64,000 nt of DNA from Monilinia fructicola (lineage: Eukaryota; Ascomycota; Leotiomycetes; Helotiales; Sclerotiniaceae). The notes under the pieces were generated by a model. That model made no database searches. It was given only the letters and a program-made list of their open reading frames with translations, and was not told the DNA's origin. Position numbers and translations under genes: made by a program. Position 1 is the first letter of the stretch, and each line of letters opens with the position of its first letter. Below are positions 22,990 to 35,514 of the stretch, piece by piece. The stretch spans positions 1,922,501 to 1,986,500 of the forward strand of contig VICG01000004.1 of the NCBI GenBank assembly GCA_008692225.1, written 5' to 3'.

Positions 22990-25794
22990 GCCGTTGGATA
23001 ATTGAGCGATTAGAGTATGAGTATACTTTATCTTTACGTTCCTTCGAACCATCAAATTAAACGTTGTATAATTAGAAAAAATCTTGTATAATACTCTTTG
23101 TAAATCCGATTACTGTAGTAGTACTCTATTCAATTCTTGACAAGTTCACGAGCACTTAGTTTTTTGCGCTGTATACTTCGATATGTAAATTTGACTATTT
23201 TTTCTATGATCAGAGATAGTACGAATTATTACAATGTTCCAAGTGGATTCATAATTAAAGGTTTACTTCATCTGCCGCCTTTGATCTTCCGTAACACTTT
23301 TTAAGAAAGTAGGTAGGAGGTGGTGGTGAAAAGGGTGGGAGAAGGGGTAGGGAAAAAGAGGTGACAAATCAGAGCTTGAAGTTATATATTAGCTTCCAAC
23401 CTGTATATATTTGAAAGACATAATTCAATTATTTGATAACGATTTAATTAAAGCATATAAATCACATTCTCTTGAATATCCCTCACATTATTTTTCTCTT
23501 CTTCCCCTCCCCCACCCGCTTTCGAAGAAGCTGCGTCACCAAACCACTCCCCGAGAGTCAAAACTCGGCGATAGATCTCTTGTGGAAAGATCTGAACGAC
23601 AGATATACTTCACGGTTGAGCTCCTCTGAAAACAGCATACGGTAGCATTAGAGCGGTGGCTCGAACAATCTGTGCTGCAGTCCAACAATGAAGTTCTAAA
23701 TCCTGACTCCAGTTTCCAAGGTCATCAGTTAGGGATAACCAATGTACTCCAGCAGAATACAAATGCTCAATGCCCAGGCTGGGACGCGGAGAATTGGATG
23801 CCCTGTATGAGAGTTACCGAAAATGAAATTCTCATCGAGACCCAGAATCCCCACCGTGATAGTCAATCTCCGACTGAGAATAGGAGCCTAGAATTTTTCG
23901 AGGCTTGTCACTTCTGCCTGAAATTCTCTTGTAGCCAGATGATCTCTGAAGCTAAGGACATCAACCGTTATGTAACCAGGATACACTTTCGACGGTGTTT
24001 CGACAATATCAATGTAGGCTGGGATGCAAGTAAGCCATATTGCCCATGTAGGAGCCTATGTACCTAGCTGGCCATGATCATTATCATCCGTAGTCATAGC
24101 TCCTGAATCTATGGGTCCATCTTGGACACTGATCTCTGCGACAAAAATATGCTCGCTGATACTAACATGTTCCTCAAATTTTCTTACACAATTTAACATT
24201 CTCATCTGACCTTTTGAGATGATATGCACAAGATCATGGACAGCTTTCCCCCTTCGATATAAGCGGGTTTGATTCAGTATCGTCAAGCCAGCGCCTAATT
24301 CAAGTACAAAATTTCACATGCAATCTCGAGAAGGGAAAATGATGGGTCGGTATACAACGATACCAGTAGCTGGCGCTGAATCAATGAATTGCAAACAAAG
24401 TCGCTTATTTAGAGGTACATGGGCTTGGGTTAGAAAAAGGTGCTGTGCTGCATCAAAAATTACTCAACCTACCATCCTCGAACCTACTCTCCACCCAAAC
24501 CATCTTCATTCCCGCTTTAATCGCTCTGCGCCCCCCTACCATCTATCAAGCCTTCTACCCCTTGCCCGCCCTCCCCACCAGCATCAAAGTATTCCCCCAT
24601 CCAAATCTCCTCTTACAATCATGACACCCTACCTCGAAACATTTCTAGGCCGAGTTTTTCTACCCCCAACGTAGCCGCGAGTCAAACTCACATCTCGGTC
24701 CATCTCTTCATCTTTCAAGCTTCCATTCATTCTCCCAGTCACATCTCCGCCTGGCTTTTCTCCCTCAGCTCTCTCGTTGTTGAGGATCTTGATATACCTT
24801 TACGCAATTCAGTTATTCCCGGTATTTACCACAACATCCAGTCATCTAAAACTGAGCTTGGAATGGAAAGAGATCATAGAAGCGACTCATAATGGTGAAA
24901 GTAGTGGTTACTTATTGGCTGGGGCTTTTAGTTATGAAGTGAACCGAAGCAAAACGATCTGGGGAGGCCCAAAGCTAGTCAGTATTGTGACATATTGAGC
25001 ATAGGTACTCCTTTCAGGTGGCGGAGCTAAGGAAAAAGTTGAACTCGGGGGAAAGGACTGGGAGGGTAGAATTTGGAGACTTGTTGAGGGGTAAGTTATT
25101 GACCTCGAGGGAAGTGATTGGGACATATGGTAGGAAGTTGGATTGATTGTGACGCAGGAGACCTGGCATGACTCCTGAATAATTGCAAGACAGAGGGAAA
25201 CAGATAATAATATATAGCAAAGCAAGCTTGATGAGTGAAATCATTCCGAGCTCCTGACATTTATGATTCTTATTGCCTTCAAGCGCAAATGCACCGTTCC
25301 TTTTCAAAATCCCCAGCGACTTCATGGTATTTCACACGCCGACATTCGCCAACATTCGCCAAAGGTGGAATAGCTTCTATCCACTGCTATTCAAAACCAA
25401 CCAACGGTAAGTACTAATTCGATGTTAACATACCTGCAGAAAAGCTAAATGTCTTAAACAAGTGTAACAAGTGTCTGGCCAGACCATCTCCTGCGAATTG
25501 AGATTGGGCTCACCGTTGGCGATTACCTTCCCACTCCTACGAAGTCCGAATAAATATGCAACAGACACTTCATCGATAGATGATGACGAATCGGTGTAGT
25601 TTTACTACACAACCAACAAAAACTCCCTCGAAATCTTTGGGAAAGATGTTGTCGTAAGAAGAAGTATAGGTTTTCTTATATAGCAATCGCACCTAATATA
25701 TCATTTTACATTTTTCCATAGACAACGCTCCTTGAGCAATACTCTCCATACGCAGCAAGACGCAAACCAAGAAATCAAGCATCAAAAGACTCTA
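22990..25794. other. Gene-free stretch between amylase and monooxygenase relic
   Basis: 2.8 kb. The first part is AT-rich 3' flank. A 131-codon frame at 23672-24067 has eleven cysteines but no family resemblance and no splice partners, so I do not call it a gene. The remainder shows nothing I recognise. Confidence 0.45.
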
Positions 25795-27240
25795 CATAGA
25801 CGTATCAAACGATGGTCTAGCCTGCGCGATACTTATCAACGCACTGCTAAACCATCCTGACATCTCAGTCGAGATCTTCGAGTCCGCACCCGAATTCTCA
25901 GAACGTAGAGCTGCGGCTGGCCTTGGTATCAATGCACAAATGCCTCGAAAGACATCTGCCCAGTAGTTGCCGAGGCGCTGGAATCCGCTGGTGCAGTCCT
26001 GTATAATGCCTTCAGAGCCATCATTGTGAGCTTTCCATCAATCTTTCATATTGTACTAATCACTGGAGATATGCCTCGGGCCCAGATGCGGGGGCCGTTG
26101 TGGTAGAATTCAAGGGTGACGATACAGGCAAAGGTACACACCGAGCCGCATTACTCGGTGAAGTGCTCGAGCCAGTCCGAGGGGGCTGAGCTGATAAACA
26201 CGAGTAAGAAAGTGGTCGAAATCGAGGACACAGGGAAGTTGTAAGTATTCACTTCGACGACGTCACACAGCGGGAATGCGATGCATTGATTGGAGCAGAT
26301 GGAGCTTGGGGATACTCCCGCGAATGTATTCTCGTAAGTGGCCATCCCATCCTGCGCTCAGAGCTAATTTTGCAGGATTCTGGGATTGCAGAGCTCGGGT
26401 CCCGATTCAGAAAGCGCGGGAGATCCTTGGGAGGTAAGTATTTTGAAGAAGGTCGTCAATATCCTTGGGTGGGTGATGGGGATCCTATATGCATGATGTC
26501 CTTAAAAAGGAGAAACAGTTTGGTGTGCAGGCTCAATCGCCACTTAAGAAGATTGGAGTGCGGATGAGTGAAAGCGAGATCTCGACCAAGAGAAGTTAGC
26601 AGAAGCATTGCTGTCCTGAGAAAATTCGCCGATTGCTGGTGAGATGGTCAAGGTATGTATTCAAGTTGAGAGTTCACCTCATAACTATGATATCTAAATT
26701 GGGTCGGCCTATGTGACTGACAATTCCAGCTCCTAGGAGAAAACTCGGATCTTCGCTGAATGTTGCCTGCGAAACCACAGTGTGCCCGCACCAACTTATT
26801 TTAAGGGTCGTGTATGCATGATCGGCGACGCAGCGCATTGCATGACACCATGGCATCATGAAAAGGAGCTGCAGCTGGAGCTGCTTTGGAAGAAGCTATA
26901 ATTTTGGGAGGGCTAAGGAGCCTTCACAAGTCGAGTATGCGTCCAATACCTCTGATCAAGTTTGCCGACCGAGAACTCAAAAGACGGTGGAGTCCAGTAA
27001 AACTATGGGGATGCTGTTTCGTGGAAGAGGTCCCGCTGTTGATCTGGACCTGGGTAAGCTGAAGAATCAAATGGCATCAAAGTGGAATTTTATCTACAAC
27101 TTTGACATGAAGAAGCATAAAAAAGAAGCACTGGAAGCGTTTGCAGCTTGCAGTAAAAACCTCACATTTTATTGTAAGAGGCGACAATGGAGTATCTTAC
27201 CTTTGGGAAAGTTAGGCAGGAACGAGAATTACACTCGTAA
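25795..27240 (+). pseudogene. Decayed FAD-dependent monooxygenase (salicylate hydroxylase-like)
   Basis: Fragments of one class A flavoprotein monooxygenase can be read in order but in different frames. First ALLNHPDISVEIFESAPEFS (about 25838-25898), then a TAG a little downstream. Next come SGPDAGAVVVEFKGDD (26078-26125) and HRAALLGEVLEPV, a frame change, CDALIGADGAWGYSRE (about 26278-26325, the DG motif), and YFKGRVCMIGDAAHCMTPW (about 26796-26852, the GD motif that binds the FAD ribityl chain), another frame change, and ALEEAIILGGLRSLHKSS. The N-terminal GxGxxG dinucleotide-binding loop is not recognisable. With at least one in-frame stop and two frameshifts it cannot encode an active enzyme. 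The living family uses NAD(P)H and O2 to hydroxylate aromatic or similar substrates. Confidence 0.75.
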
Positions 27241-29679
27241 GAACTTTGGTATATTATATTGTTTGCTGGTTACATTGTAGAATACGTTCGGCCATGTAGT
27301 ATGTCGGGCTCAAGTCCATTTGATTATATATGCCATTGTTTTCGGTGTTTTCATCTGGAACCAATTCAAAGAGAACAGGATATGATATCGATAGTGTATA
27401 CTATTAGTCATTCTGTAGTATCGTTATTGTTATCTTGAAGTGAATGGAAAAGGGGTTTGAATAATTACGCGGAGATGCTCAACTAATTAGACAAAATGAT
27501 TCACTTCTAGAAATTCGCTTGAAATACATAAAATCAACTAACTATGAGAGTGACAAGAGCAGCTTGATTTTGTTCAGCTACATGACCTGTCGTCGCTAGC
27601 TGGAGCTTTCCATGCTGGGCTCAGAATATAATGGGATAGGATGAGGATGGGAGATCTCAAACGCTCGTTTCATCCGCACAGATTCACTTTACCATTATTG
27701 GTACATGACGTATGAATTTCGGATCCTGAGTGAATGGCCATCTTCCTTCCTTGTAATATCGAGACATTCATATAAGTGATTGAGTAGGGAGTTACATATA
27801 CACAAGTTAATCAATCTTCTACTCGTATACATGTTTAGAGATACGAGCATCTTGTCAACATCTAGGCTTATTAGCTGCGACAGCTTAACAGGGCACTTGC
27901 AAGTATTGTATGGAATGCCTTTATCAGAACGGCTCGAATGCATAGACACTAGTAATCGGAGTTGTGTAGGTAAGTTGTAATGACCGATAAGTAGATCTTT
28001 CGTATTGTATCAATACGTAACGCACATATATATCTAAGTTTATTAATTGCTCACGGTGGTATATACAAGTTGCAAGGTGTACCGTTGAAAATATATTAAC
28101 AGATTGGAATTCCATCTATTCCTACAGTTTCAAATAACATCAGGCGTAATCTTTCGAATTTCAATGGATTTCCATCAATGGCTTCAAGATTGCCTATTTG
28201 GGATAATACGCATCATCAGAGTAGGTAAGGCACACCTGCCTGGTATTCTAATGTCTGGTAGACACGGAGATACATCGGCACAGCATGCCAGTTCAACTGA
28301 GTTGAGAGGAAGAAGAGGTCAGATTTTGCACTCAGATGTCTTCTCTACCGAATGGCTCCCTGGCTCTGAGTTGACAGAATATGGGCATGCATATATTTTT
28401 TCATAAAATGCAGGTGAGTTGGGAAACTCTCAGAAGGGAGCTAGCTTATGGACGTGTGGCGCAGTTTGGTTGAAGGGTGTACTGGGTAGTTATGTGATGG
28501 GTGAGTATAGAGAGGTTGGTTCTTTACTAGAACTACGAGTTTGAGGCTAAATAGACCCTTGTTTGCTCCAGCCACATTAATAATCCAGATAACGTGATGC
28601 GTGATTTTGCTGTGGACCTTAATGGCAGAACTTAGGCGGTGAGGAGAAAACCTCTCATCTAAATTGCATAACAAGTGCTCGAGTCATATGACATCCACAA
28701 CATCCACAACATCCACAATATCCAATATCCAAGATCCGAAGTATTGGAAAATAAATGTTTATCTGCACGAGTATATGTTTTTAGGTTTCATTATTCCATA
28801 TATCTGGTATTGCCTGATTCATGAGGGACTCAGGTTGTTGGAGTCTTTCAGCTTCTACACAAACCGATTTCGGCCCGATCGGGAAGAGCATTCATATAGG
28901 TATTCTCATGCGCTGCGCATGCCGAAGTTTTGGCAACATCGGAAAGGGCATTGTTTGGCGTGGGAAAGAAAGAAAGGACTCTACGTCTCTTTGATTTCCA
29001 GATCAATCTCTGCTGTATTTGTGTTGCCAAGCACATTCTATGACCAAAGCCTCAATGCTGCCGCTTGAATCAAGTAGCCGGCAGCTACATTCATCCATAT
29101 TCTCAGATGAGTGCCAAGCTTATATGATTGCGAGATTTGCCATAAACGAGTAGTCTCGTTCATGTCTCCTTCAATGAGAGATTTACACGCCTGAGTACCG
29201 AATGAGATTGCCAAGTGTCATTCGAATGTATTGTTCTGAGAACTTTAAGTTTCTTTTTTGCCTGAATACAACAGGAGTGTTATGATTGACATGAGGTTTC
29301 ATAAGATATGCCTGTGTTCAGATATGTCGATGACCTCCAACCCGAATGACTCATTTCCCGGACCTCGTCTCGCACAAACTCTAGCATTTGAGCCCCAGAA
29401 ATGTACATAATATGAGTCTATGTAGTCCACCGAAGGGGATAAATGCCTCCCACTTTATTATATTCGTATATGTCCACTCTTAAAGTTTATCGTTTGCCTT
29501 TGAAAAAAGCTCGCGATGTTTGCGTTGGATATTGAATTATGGTATCATCAACAACAAAACTATACCTCCATCAAAACTCTTGGAAATGTCTGACATGGAG
29601 CTGAACAACCAAATAAAGGTCAACTCAAATAGAAGAAGCGGTCAAAAGAGACCACTATCAATGTCCATTTCCCGAAACA
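27241..29679. other. Gene-free stretch between two relics
   Basis: 2.4 kb with only short frames on both strands and no recognisable family. It lies between two pseudogenes and is probably part of the same decayed segment. Confidence 0.45.
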
Positions 29680-30214
29680 ATGGATGGTTCGGAAACTTTC
29701 GATGTACTTATTGGGTCCATCATGCTCGAGCCCTTCAAGACTACTGGGCATGATCTCAACTTAGAGTTAAAGTCTCACATCTTCAATGCCGGAGTTGGCG
29801 GCGACACGATACCCAACGTTCTTTATCCCATGAATCTATGCCTACTCCAAGCAGCCAAGAGGAAAGAGAAAGTGAAAATAGTCATTGTCAACATTGATTC
29901 GGATGGCTCGAAACCTGACCGGAGCTTGTCGGTCGTACAAATCTAAAGGTTCCTCTTCACTTAGAGGCATTGAGAAGAACATTTCTACAGGCAAGGTTCG
30001 TGGTTACGGGACTGTTCCACAAGAAAGATGTTTATTTGTCCGATGTAAACCAAAGTACAGGAACGATGGTTTGGAGAAGGTATCCATGGATCTGGATGTC
30101 CTCGCGTAGAATGGCTAGCCGCACCAAAAATAAACTTCGACCGCCACTAACTAAATGGATCACGTCCACTCGAATAGAGCTGGCTATGAGATATGGGACC
30201 AATGGCTGGTATAA
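29680..30214 (+). pseudogene. Decayed SGNH/GDSL-type hydrolase
   Basis: Pieces of one SGNH hydrolase are readable in order. LIGSIMLEPFKTTG corresponds to block I (normally GDSxxERFKTTG), HIFNAGVGGDTIPNVLYPM to block II/III, KIVIVNIDSDGSKP to the following strand, RRTFLQARFVVTGLFHKKDV in a second frame, and DHVHSNRAGYEIWDQWLV in a further frame carries the block V Asp-x-x-His and ends at a stop (30212-30214). In block I the usual Asp-Ser has become Ser-Ile, so the catalytic serine is gone, and the reading frame shifts at least twice. Similarity is to the small intracellular esterases common in Leotiomycetes; the alignment was made by eye. Confidence 0.7.
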
Positions 30215-32077
30215 CAAACTTGGGGTCTAAAGATAGGCTGTGGCTGGTGTTTGGAATAGTGAAGAAGCTTTAGAAAAGAAAACTCTTGTGCAAAATAAAC
30301 ACTTATCATTGCCGTCAATATGTCGGTAGCAGATGCTTAGCGGATGCGCATGCAGTTACCCGTCAAGCTTTTCCGTCCGTACGAAGCCGTAACAACGGTG
30401 CTTTAACGGAGAGCCAAGGCTTATCTAAGTAGTAAATAAACAACATCAATTGATCTTTTGTCTTCTTCTAGAATTAAGGTTCAAACTTAAAATGCATATT
30501 TTCTTTGGAGGAGAATCCTAATTGGATCGAATGTCTCCCAATCGAGTCTAGATCCTTGCCTGACGTGGTTAAGGCGGTTGATGTGAGCATTCCCGTAACC
30601 TTACCCCATATTACCCGTACAATCTCCGAAAATGGGTCCTCGTCAATCTTGTTTCAACCTTAAGGACCCCCTGGATTAACGAACGATGATTGGATACCCA
30701 ATATAATAAGCGGATCAAATGAAAAAGGGGAAATCGAAAACATCAAAATCCAAATAAATTTGTCCGAAGAACATTAGATGGGATATCGGGGTCTCGGGGT
30801 CTTGGGGCCTTGGGTCAAAACTATCATTTATTGCTTATCGATACATGAATGGGATAGATGCAAAAGTCCCGAGTGATCAGATAAGTTGCAGTAGCGCTTA
30901 AATCATTTCGGGGTCTTAGACTCCATCAAAATAGTGGTACCGAGATATGCCATTGTTCTAATAAATCTCATAACTTTAGCGCAATGTGGATTTCCTTCAT
31001 ATACTCGAAACTTGTTAGTCCGGACAAAAAGGCTTGTCTCCCGGTGATTCTTTGCCCAATCCAGCTAACCTCGGAACTGGATAGCTTAAGCTTGCATTAT
31101 TCAATTGAGTTCAATTGAGTTCAATTGAACATATTCAATACGAATTCATGGACTGGGAATCTCTCTGATGCTGCATAGTCATTCCTGGTTTATGAAGATC
31201 GTCATTTCCCCATCATCTCTACTCTGCTTTACCCCGTGAAATCTGAAACTTGAACGGATGACGAAAAAAATGTCTCTCATTCGGACGAAGAAGGCATTCA
31301 AGTCATAGCCTTCTTTCAGAGACAATAAGATAGTGCGAGTCATAAAATCTATTCACACATAAGCATAACGGTCCAGTGATCCAAGTGTTAAGGTTGTAAC
31401 TTAATCGTCGAACTCTACAAATGCCGGCTCGATATATGAATTTGCTCGTTTGTTTACGCGCCAAGAACCTCGTATACTCCTTTGTTACGGGTGCTACTTA
31501 AGCGCCTTGGCCTTGTACTGCGCTACACTGACACACACAATACCAAGAGATATGCTTAAAATTTTTGAATATGGAATACAGGGTGTATGCTCTTGGCTCG
31601 TCGAAAATGTAGCAAACAATCCTCAGTCTCACGAGATGTTGCTCCTACTTCCACTCTATTGACAACAGCCTACCTGGCATAGCCACGCCATTCATCGTCT
31701 TGGCCATCGTTCAACAACTCGGAGGAGAGATGGTATCATCGGTATGACATCGTTTACCGGTAGCAATTTCACCATTGAATTGCTTGGATTGCTTGTTGAA
31801 AACTTTCTTTTGGGTTCAGGAAGGCTTCCAGATTCTCGTTTGCATTGGATTAGTACGATGAGACCATCAAACAGAATCAGACCAGATGAACTTGGCAACA
31901 TCAAGGTATGAGTTCAGCGTCGACCATCTCTCTATAAAGAGAGAGGAATATTCCACGATTTTATAGCATCACTTCCATCATCATTCACTTCAATCATCTA
32001 CTTCTACATTCTTCACTCTTCCATTCACTTTACTTTCTTTACCAGAAAACCATCCAACTTTTACCAACTCATTCAAT
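30215..32077. other. Upstream region of the pectate lyase gene
   Basis: 1.9 kb. It holds a short tandem repeat of AGTTCAATTG (31097-31129) and a tRNA-like but unpaired stretch near 31365 that I rejected. The last 150 bp form a typical inducible promoter and CT-rich leader for the pectate lyase. Confidence 0.5.
31933..31938 (+). promoter_or_regulatory. TATA box of the pectate lyase gene
   Basis: A perfect TATAAA sits 140 bp before the ATG, followed by a CT- and CA-rich leader (31970-32075) typical of highly expressed secreted enzymes in filamentous fungi. Inferred from sequence and spacing only. Confidence 0.6.
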
Positions 32078-33175
32078 ATGAAGTTCTCAGTCATCTCCGC
32101 TGGTCTTTTGGCCGCATTTGCTTCTGCTGCTCCAACCCCAACATCTGAGGAGGTTGTTAACCGCGCTGCTATCGTCAAGCGTGCTTCCATCACTGATGCT
32201 TGCAACATTGGATACGCCAGCACCCACGGTGGAACCAAGGGTGGAGCCGGAGGAGCTACCACCACTGTTTCAACCTATGCTCAATTCACCAAGGCTGCCA
32301 CCGCAGGAAAGTCAGTCGTTGTAGTTGCTGGTCCTATCACTCAAAATGCAAAGCAAGTCAAGGTTGCTAGCGACACCACCATCATCGGTGCTAACTCCAA
32401 GGCTGTCCTCACTGGATTCGGATTGTATGAACCTCTCTCTATCATGATTTACCATCAACTAACCATACAATAGGCTCGTCAAGGATCAAAAGAACGTCAT
32501 CATCCGTAACATCGCCATCAAGGAAGTCCTTGCGGCCAATGCTGATGCCCTTGGAATCCGTATGTTCTCCCATCTCCAACACTCTTTAATTCAAACATCA
32601 CACTAACTCACCCTCTAGAAAAATCCACCAACGTCTGGGTTGATCACGTTGATCTCTCTTCCAACCTCAACCACGACAAGGACTACTATGACGGACTCTT
32701 GGACGTCACTCACGCTGCTGACTGGGTCACCATCTCCAACTCCTTCATCCACGACCACTGGAAGGCATCCCTCGTCGGACACTCCGACAGCAACGGTGCA
32801 GAGGACAAGGGTTTCCTCCACGTCACCTATGCCAACAACTTCTGGCAAAACGTCAACTCCCGTGGTCCTTCCATTCGTTTCGGTACTGCTCACATCTACA
32901 ACTCTTACCACAACAACGTCTCCGATGGTATCAACACTCGTGAAGGTGCTCAAGTTCTTGTTGAATCTAACGCCTGGGCCAACTCCAAGAAGGCTTTGTA
33001 CAGCACCAACGCTGGATATGCTGTTGCCAACGACAACGACTTCGGTTCTTCTTCCAACGAGGCTCTTAAGGGTACGTTGACTGGCAGCAAGTTGGGATAC
33101 TCTTACAGCCTTGTTGGAAGCAGCAAGGTCAAGGCTGCCGTTGTTGGCTCTGCCGGTAACACCTTGTCCTTCTAA
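32078..33175 (+). CDS. Secreted pectate lyase, polysaccharide lyase family 1
   Basis: Ca2+-dependent lyase that cleaves de-esterified pectin by beta-elimination outside the cell, an enzyme used in plant-tissue maceration. Exons 32078-32424, 32474-32559 and 32619-33175, in phase, 329 residues. MKFSVISAGLLAAFASAAP is a classical signal peptide, followed by a short propeptide ending in VKR, a likely Kex2-type site. The beta-helix signatures are present: WVDHVDLSS, YYDGLLDVTHAADWVTISNS (Ca-binding aspartates), and NSRGPSIRFG with the catalytic Arg. Codon use is strongly biased to C-ending and GGT codons compared with neighbours, as expected for high expression. A long minus-strand frame over exon 3 is a shadow of this bias. 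Confidence 0.95.
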
Positions 33176-34091
33176 ATTCACAACTTGGAATAACTCTCCA
33201 TCCTTCATTCGAAGACATGCAGAGTTTTCCGGTTCTGAAGCAGAAGTGGTAGCAGAGGCGGTTTTCTGATTCTTGGTACATACTTCTTTGGTTGCAGGCG
33301 GGTCATACATATGGGAGGGGGGAGATCATTTGGAGGGGAGGAACGAGCTGGGGAGGTTTTCTGATTCTGTATATACTTTTTTTGTCATTGACAGTACATA
33401 TTTTGCAGTCGCAGTACATATATAGCAGGTGGGAAGGGGCGATAGGCTTTAGTCTTTAGTCAATTACATATTGCACCTAAATAGCTTTTCCAGCATTTGT
33501 GAACATCATCTTTATCCAGCAATCTAGCACCTACCAACCCCTATATTCAGACGAGGACCAGTCAGCTTTTCGCCAGATTTTCAACGCATCACTTCGCATC
33601 CGATAAGTTATCAACTACATGAGCTGAAAATCAGATGATTATGCGCTATGACTTTTTGTAGGAATACTTCTCATCTGAACCTCTAAGTTGACTTCAAATT
33701 TACGTTCATCTTTGCGTAGGCACAACTGTTCGTCATGCAATATTCGAAGACCCACTCCTTACAGGTACACAAATCATGGGATGATTTGTAAGTTTACTGT
33801 GATGATATAATTAAATATATGATTGTGTGCTTTGTTTAAAATCTGAGTTTATCACCCCTCACTCGAGGAGGGAGAATGCATAGTCTTGAAACGATTGTGG
33901 TTTTAGAAGTTGGGCAGGCGTCCCATGTATTCATGCACTTACTACTCGGGGTGGATGTTGAACGGAAAGCCCGAGTGAAAAGGAACCCGAATCACAATGT
34001 AACTCATACGATATGGAAAGTATAAATGTACGTGTTGCCCATAATTAAAAGTCACTGTGCAATTTGGTATCGTGCAAGAAAAGTGCTAGAG
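33176..34091. other. Convergent 3' region of pectate lyase and enoyl-CoA hydratase
   Basis: About 0.9 kb between two convergent genes; 3' untranslated sequence expected, no other feature seen. Confidence 0.5.
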
Positions 34092-35012
34092 TTACTTGTG
34101 AGTCCATTCGGCCTTCTTTTTCCCCGCAAAAGCGCTCATGCCGATCTTTTGATCTTCACTCCCAAATAGGCTGTGGAAGACTCTCCTCTCATACTCCACA
34201 CCATCTCTGAGTGGCAAATCCTGGCTCTTGTTGACAACCTCCTTCGCAGCTTGCACTGCTACCTTACTGTATCCTGCAATTGTCTCGGCGGTACCCAGCG
34301 CAGCCTCAATCAATTCTTCCCAGGTTCCATACGTTCTTGCGGCCACCCCCCATTCCCCGGCTTCTCTTCCGGTGAAGTTTTTGCCAGTCAAAATAAGTTC
34401 CATGGCTCTAGCTTTTCCAATTGCCCTTGTCAATCTCTGACTCCCACCGGCTCCTGGTATGGTTCCAAGTTTGATTTCAGGCTGTCCAAAATTCGCATTC
34501 TCAGTGCAGTATAAAACATCACACATCAAGGCCAATTCGCATCCTCCTCCTAGCGCATGCCCTGATACGGCCGCGATTATAGGCTTCTTAATGGCTGTTG
34601 TAAGGTTTGACCAGGACTCTATAAAAGACGTGGTGTAGGCCTCAGAAAAGGTAAGAGGTGCCATTTCCTTTATGTCTGCGCCAGCCGCAAAAGCTTTTGC
34701 AGATCCGGTTAGTACAATGGCAGATATGGTGGGAGATTTATCGAAGGATAAAAGAGCATCGTTGAGTTCGGTTATGAGAGGGGTAGAAAGGGCATTAAGT
34801 GCTTTGGGTCGATTGAATGTGACTTCAATAGATGTTAGTAAGAGAGAAACATGCCAGACAAGTTAGAATAAAATACTTTGTCCTACACCAGGTCTTGGTT
34901 CTGTAGTTTGAATGAATTCGTATGATTTGGCTGAGTAGGCTCGTGAAAATGCGGGGAGAGTTGAAGGTCTAAATCGCGAGGCAAATGGCCTCAATGTTCT
35001 GATTGGATTCAT
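34092..35012 (-). CDS. Mitochondrial enoyl-CoA hydratase (crotonase family)
   Basis: Hydrates trans-2-enoyl-CoA in mitochondrial beta-oxidation and branched amino-acid breakdown. Exons 35012-34877 and 34822-34092 (intron GTATTT...TTACTAAC...TTGAAG), 288 residues. The N-terminus MNPIRTLRPFASRFRPS is an Arg-rich amphipathic presequence, so matrix import is likely. Crotonase features: ITFNRPKALNAL, the oxyanion-hole stretch AFAAGADIKEM, VSGHALGGGCELA with Glu141, and FGQPEIKLGTIPGAGG with Glu161, so both catalytic glutamates are kept. The ending KKKAEWTHK is as in short-chain ECHS1. ATG 35010-35012 chosen because it gives the presequence. Divergent from RER1 across about 500 bp. Confidence 0.92.
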
Positions 35013-35514
35013 AATTGATTGTTGAGTTAAATAGGGATCGTAAAGTCCAATTTTTATGAGTCCTCGAAGACAATTGAAGAACTTCAACGGTTTAGTCAAT
35101 AACAACTGTCGTTGTTTGTATACTTTCAGTCAAGACAATAGATTGAAGTCAATTACCTAGTAAGTTCTGCTTGTTCGGATGCAACCGATTAGCCTCGGGA
35201 ACCAAAAGAGCTTACTACGAGCACGGACCTCAGCGTCTCGAGGGCCGTATATCTCACGTGACACAATGCGGCTAGTGTAACGCCACAATCTAAGCCACAG
35301 GAACGTACCAACAACACTTTCTTGACCTAGTGATTCTATTAACAGGTGGTCTCGAATCTCGAATCTCGAATCTCAAAAAGTTCAAACTCAAGTAGTTGCG
35401 CGCCCACCAACAACCGACATTCCTTTCGACCCCAGCTTCATCCAGCTTCATCCATAACAGTTATATCTGCACAAGTTACTCCCTCTTCCAGTACGCCAAA
35501 TACGTAAATTCAAT
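35013..35514. promoter_or_regulatory. Divergent promoter region, enoyl-CoA hydratase / RER1
   Basis: 502 bp separating two divergent ATGs, so it should serve as promoter for both. It contains a short CTCGAATCT tandem (about 35350-35375) and a CAG/CTT-rich leader toward RER1. No TATA box seen. Confidence 0.45.

Noticed and set aside
23672..24067. 131-codon cysteine-containing frame
   Set aside because: No signal peptide, no family resemblance, no splice context, and irregular cysteine spacing.
31365..31435. tRNA-like stretch (GTCCAGTGATCCAAGTGTTAA followed by a GGCTCGAT-like box)
   Set aside because: The acceptor and T-arm strands do not pair and there is no proper B box; at most a decayed tRNA.
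32615..33310. 231-codon antisense frame over the pectate lyase
   Set aside because: A shadow caused by biased codon use in the lyase exon; the sense frame has family motifs and splice sites.
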